From Methylocystis sp. (GTDB taxonomy: Bacteria > Pseudomonadota > Alphaproteobacteria > Rhizobiales > Beijerinckiaceae), in the NCBI GenBank assembly GCA_020252485.1, contig JADCCX010000002.1:186001-250000 (forward strand): a stretch of 64,000 nt of DNA, given 5' to 3'. Under the pieces are notes generated by a model that was given only the letters and a program-made list of their open reading frames with translations, did no database searches and had not been told where the DNA came from. A program made the position numbers and the translations under genes. Shown piece by piece: positions 46,239 to 54,908 of the stretch (position 1 is the stretch's first letter; each line of letters starts with the position of its first letter).

Positions 46239-47218
46239 GCGGCGGCCTCCTTCCCGTATTTGTAGAGCCAGCAGGCGACCTGGGACACGCCCACCGGGAT
46301 CGGGTCGGGCCGCTCGACGAAGCAGCGGGCGAAGGCCTCGCTGCAGCGCGGATTGAAGGCGCAGCCCTTGGGGATGGCGGTGAGCCTGGGCATCGATCCT
46401 GGGATCTGCGTCAGCCGGTCGGCGGCGGTCTCAAGCGTGGGAATGGCCCCCATCAGGCCCTTGGCATAGGGGTGCCTTGCATGCTGGACCACCTCGCGCA
46501 CCGGCCCGATCTCGGCGATGCGGCCCGCATACATCACCGCCACGCGGTCCGCCGTCTCGGCGATGACACCCATGTCGTGGGTGACCAGCATGACCGCCGT
46601 GCCGCGCTCCCGGCAGAGCTTCTTCAGCAGCGTGATGATCTGCGCCTGCACCGAAACATCAAGCGCCGTCGTCGGCTCGTCGGCGATGATGAGTTCCGGC
46701 TCCGCCGCCAGCGCCAGTGCAATGACGACGCGCTGCCGCATGCCGCCGGAGAACTCGTGCGGATAGCCGTCGATCCGCTTCTCGGGCGCGGGAATGCCCA
46801 CTTCCGTCAGCAGGCCGATGGCGCGTTCGCGCGCCTGCTGGGCATTCATATCGGTATGGGTCTGGATCGTCTCAACGAGCTGCTCGGAGATACGGAAGAG
46901 CGGATTGAGCGAGGTCAGCGGATCCTGGAAAATCATGCCGATTCGCTTGCCGCGGATCCTGCGCATCGCCTCCTTGGGCAGGTTGTCGATGCGGCTGCCT
47001 TGCAGGAGCACCTCGCCGCCGGCGATCCGCCCGGGCGGGTCGATCAGGCCGATGATGGCCGTGCCGGTGAGCGACTTGCCGGCGCCCGATTCGCCAACGA
47101 CGCCCAGCACCTCGCCAGGCGCGATATCGAAGGAGATATCGTCAATCGCCCGCAGGATGCCGCGCCGGGTCACGAATTCGACCTTCAGGTTGCGGACGGA
47201 GAGGACGGGTTGGGTCAT
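46235..47218 (-). CDS. peptide/nickel-type ABC transporter ATP-binding protein (DppD/OppD class)
   Basis: The 327-residue ATPase carries Walker A GESGAGKSLTGTA, signature FSGGMRQRVVIALAL, Walker B LIIADEPTTALDVS and the C-terminal GCAFNPRCSEAFARC motif of oligopeptide ATPases. It follows the two permeases and precedes the DppF-class gene. The substrate is unknown. Confidence 0.92.
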   Translation of the reverse strand: MTQPVLSVRNLKVEFVTRRGILRAIDDISFDIAPGEVLGVVGESGAGKSLTGTAIIGLIDPPGRIAGGEVLLQGSRIDNLPKEAMRRIRGKRIGMIFQDPLTSLNPLFRISEQLVETIQTHTDMNAQQARERAIGLLTEVGIPAPEKRIDGYPHEFSGGMRQRVVIALALAAEPELIIADEPTTALDVSVQAQIITLLKKLCRERGTAVMLVTHDMGVIAETADRVAVMYAGRIAEIGPVREVVQHARHPYAKGLMGAIPTLETAADRLTQIPGSMPRLTAIPKGCAFNPRCSEAFARCFVERPDPIPVGVSQVACWLYKYGKEAAA

Positions 47219-47270
47219 GTCACTCGCAGGGTTCGGCAGAAGCTCGCGCCATCATCACAGGCTTGCGCCA

Positions 47271-48203
47271 TCACCGCAGCTTCGGGTTCAGCGCATCCCT
47301 CAGCCAGTCGCCCAGCAAGTTGATGGCCAAACCGAGGATAACGATTGTGAGCGCCGGGAAAAGCAGAATCCACCATTCCCCGGAGATGAGATATTGCTGG
47401 CCGAAGCGGATCAGCGTGCCAAGCGAAGGCTGCGTCACCGGCATGCCGACGCCGAAGAAGGAGAGCGTCGCCTCCTCGATCACAGCCAGCGCCAGATTGA
47501 TCGTGGCGATCACCAGCACGGGCCCCATCACGTTGGGCAGGATATGGCGGGCCATGATCGCAAGACCGCGGATGCCGATCAGGCGGGCGGCCTGCACATA
47601 ATCCTTGTTGCGCTCCACCAGCGCGGAGGCGCGCACCGTGCGGGCATATTGCGCCCAATGCGACAGGCCGATCGCCAGGATGATTACGAAGAGGGCCGTC
47701 GTCTCGTGCTTGTTGGGCGGGATGATGCCGCGCGCGATCCCGAAGATCAGCAGCGCGATCAGGATGCCGGGGAAAGAGAGCTGGATATCCGCCACGCGCA
47801 TGATGAGTTGTTCGACACGGCCGCCAAGGTAGCCGGCCAGCAGACCGAGCGAGATGCCGAGCAGCATCGAGAAGCCAACGGAGCAGAGGCCGACGATCAG
47901 CGAGACGCGCGTGCCGTAGAACAACGCCGAAAGCATGTCCCGCCCCTGCGCATCGGAGCCGAGCAGGAACAGCATGTTGGAGCCCGCGCCCCGCTCCATC
48001 GGATGGGTGAAGCCGTCCATCAGGTTCAGCGCGGCGGGATTGAAGGCGTCCTGCGGCGCAAAGACGGGCGCGAAGAAGGCCAGCACGAAGATCAGCAGCG
48101 TCGTGAAGGCCGCCACGATGGTGACGGGCGAAGCCTTGAACGAAAGCCAGAGATCGCTGTCGTTCAGGCGCTGGCGCAACGTGGGGATGGGCACATCGGT
48201 CAT
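47271..48203 (-). CDS. peptide/nickel-type ABC transporter permease (DppC class)
   Basis: The 310-residue permease has several transmembrane segments (VTIVAAFTTLLIFVLAFFAPVF, LIVGLCSVGFSMLLGISLGLLAGYLGG) and the EAA-type loop of importers (ARLIGIRGLAIMARHILPNVMGPVLVI). The N-terminal cytoplasmic segment is typical for DppC. The gene lies 52 bases upstream of the ATPase genes. Confidence 0.92.
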   Translation of the reverse strand: MTDVPIPTLRQRLNDSDLWLSFKASPVTIVAAFTTLLIFVLAFFAPVFAPQDAFNPAALNLMDGFTHPMERGAGSNMLFLLGSDAQGRDMLSALFYGTRVSLIVGLCSVGFSMLLGISLGLLAGYLGGRVEQLIMRVADIQLSFPGILIALLIFGIARGIIPPNKHETTALFVIILAIGLSHWAQYARTVRASALVERNKDYVQAARLIGIRGLAIMARHILPNVMGPVLVIATINLALAVIEEATLSFFGVGMPVTQPSLGTLIRFGQQYLISGEWWILLFPALTIVILGLAINLLGDWLRDALNPKLR

Positions 48204-48216
48204 CGCTCTGGCCCTC

Positions 48217-49200
48217 TCATTTCGCCGGGACCGCGCCGCCGGTGCGCAGCCGCGGATCGATCAGGAAGTAGAGCATGTCGACGATCAGGCTGACGACGAC
48301 GAAGATCAGGCCCACGAACATGAGATAGGCGCCCATGACGGGGATATCGACGACTTCGACGGACTTGACGAAGAGCGCGCCGAGGCCCGGCCAGTTGAAA
48401 ACCGTCTCCGTCGTGATCGCAAAAGCGACGATGGAGCCAAGCTGCAGACCCGTGATGGTGACGACCGGGATCATCGTGTTCTTGAGCGCATGCTTGAAGT
48501 TGATAGCGCCATCGGTGAGCCCGCGCGCCCGGGCGAAGCGGATGTAATCCGCCCGCATGACCTCCAGCATCTCGGACCGCACCAGACGCATGATCAGCGT
48601 CAGCTGATAGAAGCCGAGGGTCACGACAGGGAGAATGAGGGATTTGCGCCCGCTTTCGGTCAGCAGGCCCGTCGTCCACCATCCGAACGCCACCGTTTCG
48701 CCGCGTCCGAAGGTGGGCAGCCAGCGCAGAACGACGCCGAAGAAATAGATCAGCCCGATGCCGATCAGAAAGGTCGGCAGCGAGACACCGATCAAGGAGA
48801 GGCTCATGACCAGGTTCGCGGCCCAGCCGTCGCGCCGCAGCGCGGTATAGATGCCGAGGCCGAGGCCGAGCACCAGCGCCAGCGCCGCCGAGATGACCGC
48901 AAGCTCGATCGTCGCCGGCAGACGTTCGCGCAGCAGGGTCGCGACCGGCCGGCCCTGGCGGTACGAAATGCCGAAATCGCCCTGCGCTGCGTTGCCGACG
49001 AAGCGCGCGAATTGCACCAGAAGCGGGTCGTTCAGGCCGAGCGAATCGGCAAGCTCCTGCCGGTCTTTCAACGTCGCATCCTGGCCGACAATGCTGGCGA
49101 CAGGATCGCCGACAAAGCGGAACATGGAGAAGGCGATGAAGGCGACGGCCAGCATGACCACGATCGCCTGCAGCACGCTGCGTATCAGATACCCGAACAT
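48217..49200 (-). CDS. peptide/nickel-type ABC transporter permease (DppB class)
   Basis: The 327-residue permease begins MFGYLIRSVLQAIVVMLAVAFIAFSMFRFVGDPVA, the usual DppB start, and has the permease loop YIRFARARGLTDGAINFKHALKNTMIPVV. It is the first gene of the leftward operon. Upstream (49201-49292) there is no substrate-binding protein, only a DUF6101 gene, so the periplasmic component is encoded elsewhere. Confidence 0.93.
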   Translation of the reverse strand: MFGYLIRSVLQAIVVMLAVAFIAFSMFRFVGDPVASIVGQDATLKDRQELADSLGLNDPLLVQFARFVGNAAQGDFGISYRQGRPVATLLRERLPATIELAVISAALALVLGLGLGIYTALRRDGWAANLVMSLSLIGVSLPTFLIGIGLIYFFGVVLRWLPTFGRGETVAFGWWTTGLLTESGRKSLILPVVTLGFYQLTLIMRLVRSEMLEVMRADYIRFARARGLTDGAINFKHALKNTMIPVVTITGLQLGSIVAFAITTETVFNWPGLGALFVKSVEVVDIPVMGAYLMFVGLIFVVVSLIVDMLYFLIDPRLRTGGAVPAK

Positions 49201-49292
49201 GCTTTTCCATCTAGCGCAGTGATCTGGGAAAGCAAAATCCGGACCCGCCGAGGGAAAACGCCCGGATCAGGGTATCGAAGGCTCGGACGGCC

Positions 49293-49823
49293 TCAGGCGC
49301 CGCAGGAAATCGCGGCTTCGCCCCGGTGGACCGGGCCTTCAGCGAGGGAGCCCGGACGGCGGCATGCCAGGAAGCGCGGACGGCGGCTCTTGAGCGGCGA
49401 GCCGAGCCGCCGGGGGAAAGGGCCGTTATCCCCGTCCGCGATCGGCTGCAGGTGTCCCGACTGGTCCTCGGCAAGCAGCGGCAGCCGGAGCATCCGCCCG
49501 TAGCCTCGCCACAGGGCGATGATGTCTGTGTCGTCCTTCGTCCGCAAAAGGATCACCTCGAGGCCTGGATCCATATGGAGCAGGACCACTTCGTAGAGAT
49601 CGCCGCTCGCGACGCTGCGAAGCGTGATGCCACGGTAGCTGGATGTCGGCACGTTTACCCAGGTTTCGATATCGGCAATCCGGCGCCGGATGCAGATCCA
49701 TTCCACGCTGATCCCGACATCCTTCCGGCCGTTACAAACCGCACCGGCGGATGCCGCATCGCCAGAAGCATTCTGACCCGGCGCGCGGCCGTGCTTTGCC
49801 ATGGCCGAGTGACCCTTGCCCAT
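49293..49823 (-). CDS. DUF6101 family protein
   Basis: This 176-residue protein of unknown function fits DUF6101 as I remember it: GISVEWICIRRRIADIETWVNVPTSSYRGI, then a Leu/Asp-rich middle (VILLRTKDDTDIIALWR) and the basic C-terminal RRPRFLACRRPGSLAEG. It has no signal peptide or transmembrane segment. ATG at 49823 is chosen for the AAAGGTG ribosome-binding site upstream. It lies between the dpp genes and MAPEG. The family assignment is from memory and should be checked. Confidence 0.7.
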   Translation of the reverse strand: MGKGHSAMAKHGRAPGQNASGDAASAGAVCNGRKDVGISVEWICIRRRIADIETWVNVPTSSYRGITLRSVASGDLYEVVLLHMDPGLEVILLRTKDDTDIIALWRGYGRMLRLPLLAEDQSGHLQPIADGDNGPFPRRLGSPLKSRRPRFLACRRPGSLAEGPVHRGEAAISCGA

Positions 49824-49998
49824 GATTCACCTTTGCTGACGCCCTGCCGCTGGCGATGTGTCCCGCCATGTCGGTTTGTACCCCTAACTGGCGTCAAATC
49901 GCTGGCGGAACGCTTAAGCCGCGTGGTTAAGTCATGGTGTCAGAGGCAAAACGCTTCGGCATGATTGATGGTTGGTTACATCGGAAAGGAAAACGGCG

Positions 49999-50433
49999 AT
50001 GGCGTCCAATGGTGAGGTTCAGGCGTTTCTCGCGCTGGCTGGCGGGTTGAGGATCAGCGCGGTCTATGTGGCCCTGATCATTCTGATGGGCGCCTTTCTG
50101 GCCTTCCTCGTCATCAACCAGCGGCGCACCAAGCTTGTGGGCATCGGCGATGGCGGCCATCACGCCGTGGCCCGCATGATCCGTGTGCATGGCAATTTCT
50201 GTGAGAACGCCCCTTTCGCCATGGCGTCTCTCATTCTGCTGCCGTTGCTGGGCGCCAGCCCTTTGGTCGTGCATGCGGTTGGCCTCCTCTTTCTGGCGGG
50301 GCGGATCGCCCATGCCTATGGCCTCTCCCGCACGGCCGGCAGCAGCCCAGGCCGCGTGGCGGGCATGATCATGACGCTGACATCGTTGTTGATCAGCGCG
50401 GCAAGCCTGTTGGCCCTGGTGTTGATCCGCTGA
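49999..50433 (+). CDS. MAPEG family membrane protein
   Basis: The 144-residue four-helix membrane protein has the MAPEG (membrane-associated eicosanoid/glutathione metabolism) features RVHGNFCENAPFAMASLILLPLL and VHAVGLLFLAGRIAHAYGL. Bacterial members are glutathione-transferase-like, with unknown substrates. ATG at 49999 is preceded by GGAAAGGA; the in-frame extension from 49972 has no support. Its stop overlaps the cysQ ATG (TGATG). Confidence 0.9.
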   Translation: MASNGEVQAFLALAGGLRISAVYVALIILMGAFLAFLVINQRRTKLVGIGDGGHHAVARMIRVHGNFCENAPFAMASLILLPLLGASPLVVHAVGLLFLAGRIAHAYGLSRTAGSSPGRVAGMIMTLTSLLISAASLLALVLIR

Positions 50434-51233
50434 TGGCCGCCTCGCTCGCCGCCGACCTGAAGCTGCTGGAGGAAGCCGCGCGATTGGCCGGGGAGGCGGC
50501 GCTGCGCTATTTCCGGCCGGGTGAAGCCACGACGGCGGAGGTTTCCTACAAAGAAGGCAACTCGCCCGTCAGCGAGGCCGATCACGCTGCGAATGATGTG
50601 CTCGAACGGCATCTGCGGCGGGCCCGCCCCTCCTACCAATGGATTTCCGAGGAAACCTTGGATGCTGAGGAGCGCCTCACCGCCAGTCATCTCTTCGTCG
50701 TCGATCCGATCGACGGCACGCGTGCCTTCATCGCGGGCCTGCCGCAATGGTGCGTCTCTGTCGCCCTCGTCGTCGATGGCGCGCCGATCGCGGGCGTCAT
50801 TCATTCACCCCCGCTCGGCGTCACCTATGCGGGCGCAAAGGGCCTCGGCGCTTTCCGCAACGGCGCGCCGATCGGGGTATCGCGGCGGCGCAGCTTGCAG
50901 AAGGCCGTCGTTGCGGGCGGCAAGCAGACGCTGGAGCGTTTGCAGGAGCTGACGGGAAGCGCTGTTCAGGCCGGGCCCAGGATACCGTCTCTGGCGCTCC
51001 GTCTGGCGCTGGCCGCGGAAAACCGCATCGATCTCGCGCTCGCCGCCACGGGAGCGCATGACTGGGATATCGCCGCAGCCGACATCATTCTCATGGAGGC
51101 GGGCGGCGTGCTTCTGGACATGGACGGCGAACGCCTCGTCTATAACCGCCCATCCTTACGGCGGGGACCGTTATGCGCGGGCTCTGCTGGTCTTGCGGGG
51201 CAGGCCGCCCGCGCGCTCGGGTTGCGCCGGTAG
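50433..51233 (+). CDS. cysQ: 3'(2'),5'-bisphosphate nucleotidase CysQ-like (inositol monophosphatase family)
   Basis: This 266-residue Mg2+-dependent phosphatase carries the family motifs WISEETLD (metal ligand), DPIDGTRAF (catalytic loop) and WDIAAADIILMEAGG. It should hydrolyse 3'-phosphoadenosine 5'-phosphate or a related bisphosphate. The sequence alone cannot exclude inositol or fructose phosphates. It begins a run with DUF4170, the acyltransferase, waaA and lpxK. Confidence 0.88.
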   Translation: MAASLAADLKLLEEAARLAGEAALRYFRPGEATTAEVSYKEGNSPVSEADHAANDVLERHLRRARPSYQWISEETLDAEERLTASHLFVVDPIDGTRAFIAGLPQWCVSVALVVDGAPIAGVIHSPPLGVTYAGAKGLGAFRNGAPIGVSRRRSLQKAVVAGGKQTLERLQELTGSAVQAGPRIPSLALRLALAAENRIDLALAATGAHDWDIAAADIILMEAGGVLLDMDGERLVYNRPSLRRGPLCAGSAGLAGQAARALGLRR

Positions 51234-51283
51234 GTTGCAAAGGCTACGAGCGTTTTCAGAAAATTCATTCGTTCGGATGCGCC

Positions 51284-51553
51284 ATGAGCCAGACTTCTGA
51301 CAGCAAATCACCCTCCGCCGGCGCCTTGAACAAGCAGCTTCTGCACCTTGTGTTCGGGGGCGAACTGGCCAGCATCGACGGGGTGGAGTTCAAGGACGTG
51401 GCCAAGCTCGACATTGTCGGCATCTTCCCGAATTATGAAGCGGCAAGACGCGCCTGGAAGGCGAAGGCCCAACAGACGGTGGATCAGGCCCAGATGCGCT
51501 ATTTCATCGTCCACATGCACCGGCTGCTCGATCCCGAAACGGACAAGCGCTGA
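51284..51553 (+). CDS. DUF4170 domain-containing protein
   Basis: The 89-residue protein contains LLHLVFGGELASIDGVEFKDVAKLDIVGIFPNYEAA and ARRAWKAKAQQTVDQAQMRYFIVHMHRLLDP, which is the DUF4170 pattern. The function is unknown, but the gene usually sits between cysQ and the Kdo/acyltransferase genes of the envelope cluster. The ATG at 51284 begins the conserved region; a longer ORF upstream is not conserved. Confidence 0.85.
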   Translation: MSQTSDSKSPSAGALNKQLLHLVFGGELASIDGVEFKDVAKLDIVGIFPNYEAARRAWKAKAQQTVDQAQMRYFIVHMHRLLDPETDKR

Positions 51554-51562
51554 CCGATCGCG

Positions 51563-52339
51563 ATGCTGAAGAAGATCCTCCGTTCCAGGCCGGTGCTGCG
51601 CGGCGCCGGCAAGGCTATGGCCGTCTATCTGACGCTGGTGCGGCGGACGAACCGCTTCACGGTGGAACCGGCGGATGCCGAAGCCTCGATCTATCCGCTG
51701 GTGCCCGCGATTATTGCGATGTGGCATGGCCAGCATTTCATGGCCGCCTTCATCAAGCGCCCGCAGGACGAGGTCGCGGCGATGATCTCCCGCCACGGCG
51801 ACGGCGAGATCAATGCGATCGCTGTGGAGGCCCTGGGCATGCGCACGGTCCGGGGATCGGGGGCGCAGCGGCAGGATCAGGTCCGCAAGCGTGGCGGCGC
51901 CCAGGCCTTGCGCGCCGCCATGACCATGCTTGAGGATGGCGTTTCGGTTGCCATGACCGCCGATGTGCCGAAGGTCTCGCGGGTCGCCGGACGAGGAATC
52001 ATCACGCTGGGGCAGCTCTCGGGCCGGCCCATCATTCCGGTCGCGGTCGTCACCTCGCGCCGCAAGGATTTCGACAGCTGGGACCGCACCAGCATCGGCC
52101 TTCCTTATGGCCGTGGCGCGATCGTCTTCGGCGCGCCGATCAGCATCGGCCGCGACGCGGCGCCGGAGGAGATCGAGGCGGCGCGGCTGGCCGTCCAGGA
52201 GGGGCTCGACGCGGCGCATGCACGGGCTTACGCCATCGTGGGCGATGTCGATCCGGGGGCCGGCCGCGCGAGCGTCGCAGAGGCAAGGGCCCAGGCGGCC
52301 GCCGCTGCGGCCGGGGCGCAGGCCGACGGGCTCAACTGA
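51563..52339 (+). CDS. lysophospholipid acyltransferase family protein (DUF374)
   Basis: This 258-residue protein has the DUF374 acyltransferase features. The IIAMWHGQHFMAAFIK block includes the WHG(Q/N)-type H-site, followed by SRHGDGEINAIAVEALGMRTVRGSG and VAMTADVPKVSRVAGRGIITLGQLSGRPIIPVAV. It should act on membrane acyl lipids or lipid A in the cytoplasm. It starts 10 bases after DUF4170 and overlaps waaA by 1 base. Confidence 0.87.
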   Translation: MLKKILRSRPVLRGAGKAMAVYLTLVRRTNRFTVEPADAEASIYPLVPAIIAMWHGQHFMAAFIKRPQDEVAAMISRHGDGEINAIAVEALGMRTVRGSGAQRQDQVRKRGGAQALRAAMTMLEDGVSVAMTADVPKVSRVAGRGIITLGQLSGRPIIPVAVVTSRRKDFDSWDRTSIGLPYGRGAIVFGAPISIGRDAAPEEIEAARLAVQEGLDAAHARAYAIVGDVDPGAGRASVAEARAQAAAAAAGAQADGLN

Positions 52340-53631
52340 TGGGCAAGCGGCCCTTCTCGGTGAAGGCCTATGCCGGGATGTCGCGTCTTCTTTATCCGGC
52401 GGCGGGTCCCCTGCTCTCGAGCCGGCGTCGGCGCGGCAAGGAGGACCCTGCGCGCGTCGGAGAGCGGAAGGGCATCGCCGGCCTGCCGCGGCCTGAAGGT
52501 GTTCTCGTCTGGCTGCATGGCGCCAGCGTCGGGGAAGTCCTTTCGCTGGTGCCCATCGCCGAACATTTCATGGCGGCGGGCGTTGCGGTGCTGGTCACAT
52601 CGGGGACCGTCACCTCGGCTGAACTGGCGCGGCGGCGGCTGCCGCAGGGTGCCATCCATCAATATGTTCCGCTCGATCTGCCGGCCTATGTCCGGCGTTT
52701 TCTGGCGCATTGGCGGCCCGACATCGGCGTTTTCGCCGAGTCCGAGCTCTGGCCCAATCTCGTTCATGCCGCGCAGGAAGGCGGCGCGCATCTGGTGATC
52801 GTCAACGCCCGGATGTCGGAGCGCTCCTTCGCGCGGTGGCGGAAGCTGCCCGCCTTCGCGGCGTCGCTGCTGTCGCGGTTCGAGCTTGTGCTCGCTCAGT
52901 CCGAGGCTGACGCCGAGCGGCTGCGCCTGTTGGGCGCGCCGCGCGTTCAGGCCATCGGCAACATCAAATACGACGTCACGCCGCCTCCGGCGGATGCCGA
53001 AAAGCTGGCCGCACTGACAGCGGCATTGCAGGGCCGGCCCGTCTTCGTCGCCGCGAGCACGCATCCGGGGGAGGAGGAACAGCTCGCCGAGGCCTATGCG
53101 CAGGCGAAGCCGCGCGTTCCGGGCCTCCTGATGGTTGTGGCTCCGCGCCATCCCGAGCGGGGCAAGGATGTCGCGAATCTCTTTGGCAGCGCCGGCCTGG
53201 CGGTCCGGCGCCGCAGTGAGGGGGCGCTGCCCGCTGCTGCGGACGATGTCTATGTCGCCGATACCATCGGCGAACTCGGCCTCTTCTACCGGCGCACCGG
53301 AGTGACCTATCTCGGCGGCTCACTGGTGCCGCATGGCGGCCAGAACCCCATCGAGCCGGCCAAACTGGGCAACGCCATCCTGCATGGACCCTATGTTCAT
53401 AACTTCACCGAGGTCTTCGACGGGCTCCGGGAAAGCGGCGGCGCGCGTCAGGTTGCGAATGCGGCGGAACTCGCGGAGGCGCTGGCGGCGCTTCTGACCG
53501 ATGAGGCCGGGGCGTCGGCCATGGCGGAAGCCGCGAGGGCGCGCGTCGAAGCCATGGCGGGAGCCAATCAGCGGGCCATCGCCGCGCTCCAGCCTTTCCT
53601 CGTGCAGGCGCAACTGGGGCAAGGCGCATGA
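52339..53631 (+). CDS. waaA: 3-deoxy-D-manno-octulosonic acid transferase
   Basis: WaaA (KdtA) attaches Kdo to the lipid A precursor at the cytoplasmic face of the inner membrane. The 430-residue GT-B glycosyltransferase has the N-terminal VLVWLHGASVGEVLSLVPIAEHF and then ESELWPNLVHAAQ. The C-terminal ADTIGELGLFYRRTGVTYLGGSLVPHGGQNPIEPA is its hallmark. Its start overlaps the DUF374 gene and its end overlaps lpxK by 4 bases. Confidence 0.95.
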   Translation: MGKRPFSVKAYAGMSRLLYPAAGPLLSSRRRRGKEDPARVGERKGIAGLPRPEGVLVWLHGASVGEVLSLVPIAEHFMAAGVAVLVTSGTVTSAELARRRLPQGAIHQYVPLDLPAYVRRFLAHWRPDIGVFAESELWPNLVHAAQEGGAHLVIVNARMSERSFARWRKLPAFAASLLSRFELVLAQSEADAERLRLLGAPRVQAIGNIKYDVTPPPADAEKLAALTAALQGRPVFVAASTHPGEEEQLAEAYAQAKPRVPGLLMVVAPRHPERGKDVANLFGSAGLAVRRRSEGALPAAADDVYVADTIGELGLFYRRTGVTYLGGSLVPHGGQNPIEPAKLGNAILHGPYVHNFTEVFDGLRESGGARQVANAAELAEALAALLTDEAGASAMAEAARARVEAMAGANQRAIAALQPFLVQAQLGQGA

Positions 53632-54605
53632 AAGCGCCGGCCTTCTGGGCGACGGATGGTCCGGTTGCACGGTTGCTCGCGCCTGCCGGCTGGCTCTATG
53701 GCCAGCTGACGGCCTGGCGCATGGCGCAGGCGGGCCAGAGCGCCGCGCTGCCGGTGATCTGCGTCGGCAATCTCACGATGGGCGGCGCTGGCAAGACGCC
53801 TACGGCGCTGATGCTGGCGGAGGCGCTGCGCGAGGGCGGCGAAACGCCCTTTGTCATCAGCCGCGGTTATCGCGGCCGGCTCGCGGGGCCGGTCGTGGTC
53901 GATGCTGCAGCCATGCAGGCGGCCGAGTGCGGCGACGAGCCGCTGCTGCTTGCCCGCCATGTGCCGACGATCGTATCGGCTGACCGGCGCGCCGGCGCTG
54001 CCCTCGCGCTCCAGCAAGGCGCAACCATTGTCCTGCTGGATGATGGGCTGCAGAATCCACGGCTCGCCAAGGACTTTACGGTCGCCGTTGTCGATGGCGG
54101 CAATCCTTTCGGGAACGGCCGCTGCTTCCCCGCCGGGCCTTTGCGGGTGCCGATCAGCCGGCAAGTTGCGAAGATCGATTGCTTCCTGGTGATCGGCGGG
54201 ACCGTGGCGGGCTCGGATGAGTCATTGACGCGCCTTGGAAAGCCGATTTTCCAGGCGATGCTGCAGCCTGATCCCGCCAGCATTGCCTCGCTGCGGGGCA
54301 AACGCCTGCTGGCCTTCGCCGGGATCGGGAGGCCGTCCAAGTTCTTTTCGACGCTGGTGGAGGCTGGCCTCGATGTCCGGGCGGCCGCTTCCTTCGGCGA
54401 CCACCATCCCTATTCCGAGGCGGAGATCGCCGCGCTTCACCAGCGCGCGGCCGCCGAAGGCCTTCAGCTTGTGACGACGGAGAAGGACGCGGTCCGCCTG
54501 CCCGATCGCGACGGGATTGCGGTTCTGCCCGTCACGCTACCCATGCCGGCCGGTCTCCTTGCGATGGCGCAGGAGGCTATTGGCCGTAGACGCTCGGCGC
54601 CTTGA
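53628..54605 (+). CDS. lpxK: tetraacyldisaccharide 4'-kinase
   Basis: LpxK phosphorylates the 4' position of the lipid A precursor. The 325-residue protein contains the P-loop NLTMGGAGKTPTALMLAEAL, GDEPLLLARHVP and VLLDDGLQNPRLAKDFTVAVVDGGNPFGNGR, all expected. It is translationally coupled to waaA and overlaps the convergent DUF2093 gene by 29 bases. Confidence 0.96.
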   Translation: MKAPAFWATDGPVARLLAPAGWLYGQLTAWRMAQAGQSAALPVICVGNLTMGGAGKTPTALMLAEALREGGETPFVISRGYRGRLAGPVVVDAAAMQAAECGDEPLLLARHVPTIVSADRRAGAALALQQGATIVLLDDGLQNPRLAKDFTVAVVDGGNPFGNGRCFPAGPLRVPISRQVAKIDCFLVIGGTVAGSDESLTRLGKPIFQAMLQPDPASIASLRGKRLLAFAGIGRPSKFFSTLVEAGLDVRAAASFGDHHPYSEAEIAALHQRAAAEGLQLVTTEKDAVRLPDRDGIAVLPVTLPMPAGLLAMAQEAIGRRRSAP

Positions 54606-54813
54606 GACGGCGCAATTGCTTCAAGACGGCGTCGGTGCTGGCGTAGGCTTCCTGCCGCTCCACATTCCAGTATTTCAGATCGTCGAGCGGAATTGGCTCG
54701 CCGGTCACGGCGCAGCGGACATGGCTGCCGTTGCGTACGATCTTGAATTCGCTGTGAAAATAGCGAACTTCCGCCTCAGGGCTCGGAACAAAAGCGCGAT
54801 CGAGTTTATTCAT
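54577..54813 (-). CDS. DUF2093 domain-containing protein
   Basis: This 78-residue protein of unknown function matches DUF2093: AEVRYFHSEFKIVRNGSHVRCAVTGEPIPLDDLKYWNVERQEAYA. The single cysteine in RCAVTG is a common feature. It is convergent with and overlaps lpxK by 29 bases, a placement seen in related genomes near the lpxK gene. Confidence 0.85.
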   Translation of the reverse strand: MNKLDRAFVPSPEAEVRYFHSEFKIVRNGSHVRCAVTGEPIPLDDLKYWNVERQEAYASTDAVLKQLRRLKAPSVYGQ

Positions 54814-54908
54814 GGCATCATGCTAGCATTCCGGTGCGCGGGATGCACGTGTTTGTTGCCTGCGCAGTTTCTGCTAATGTGGCTTCAGCGCCAAACAACA
54901 AGGTAGAA

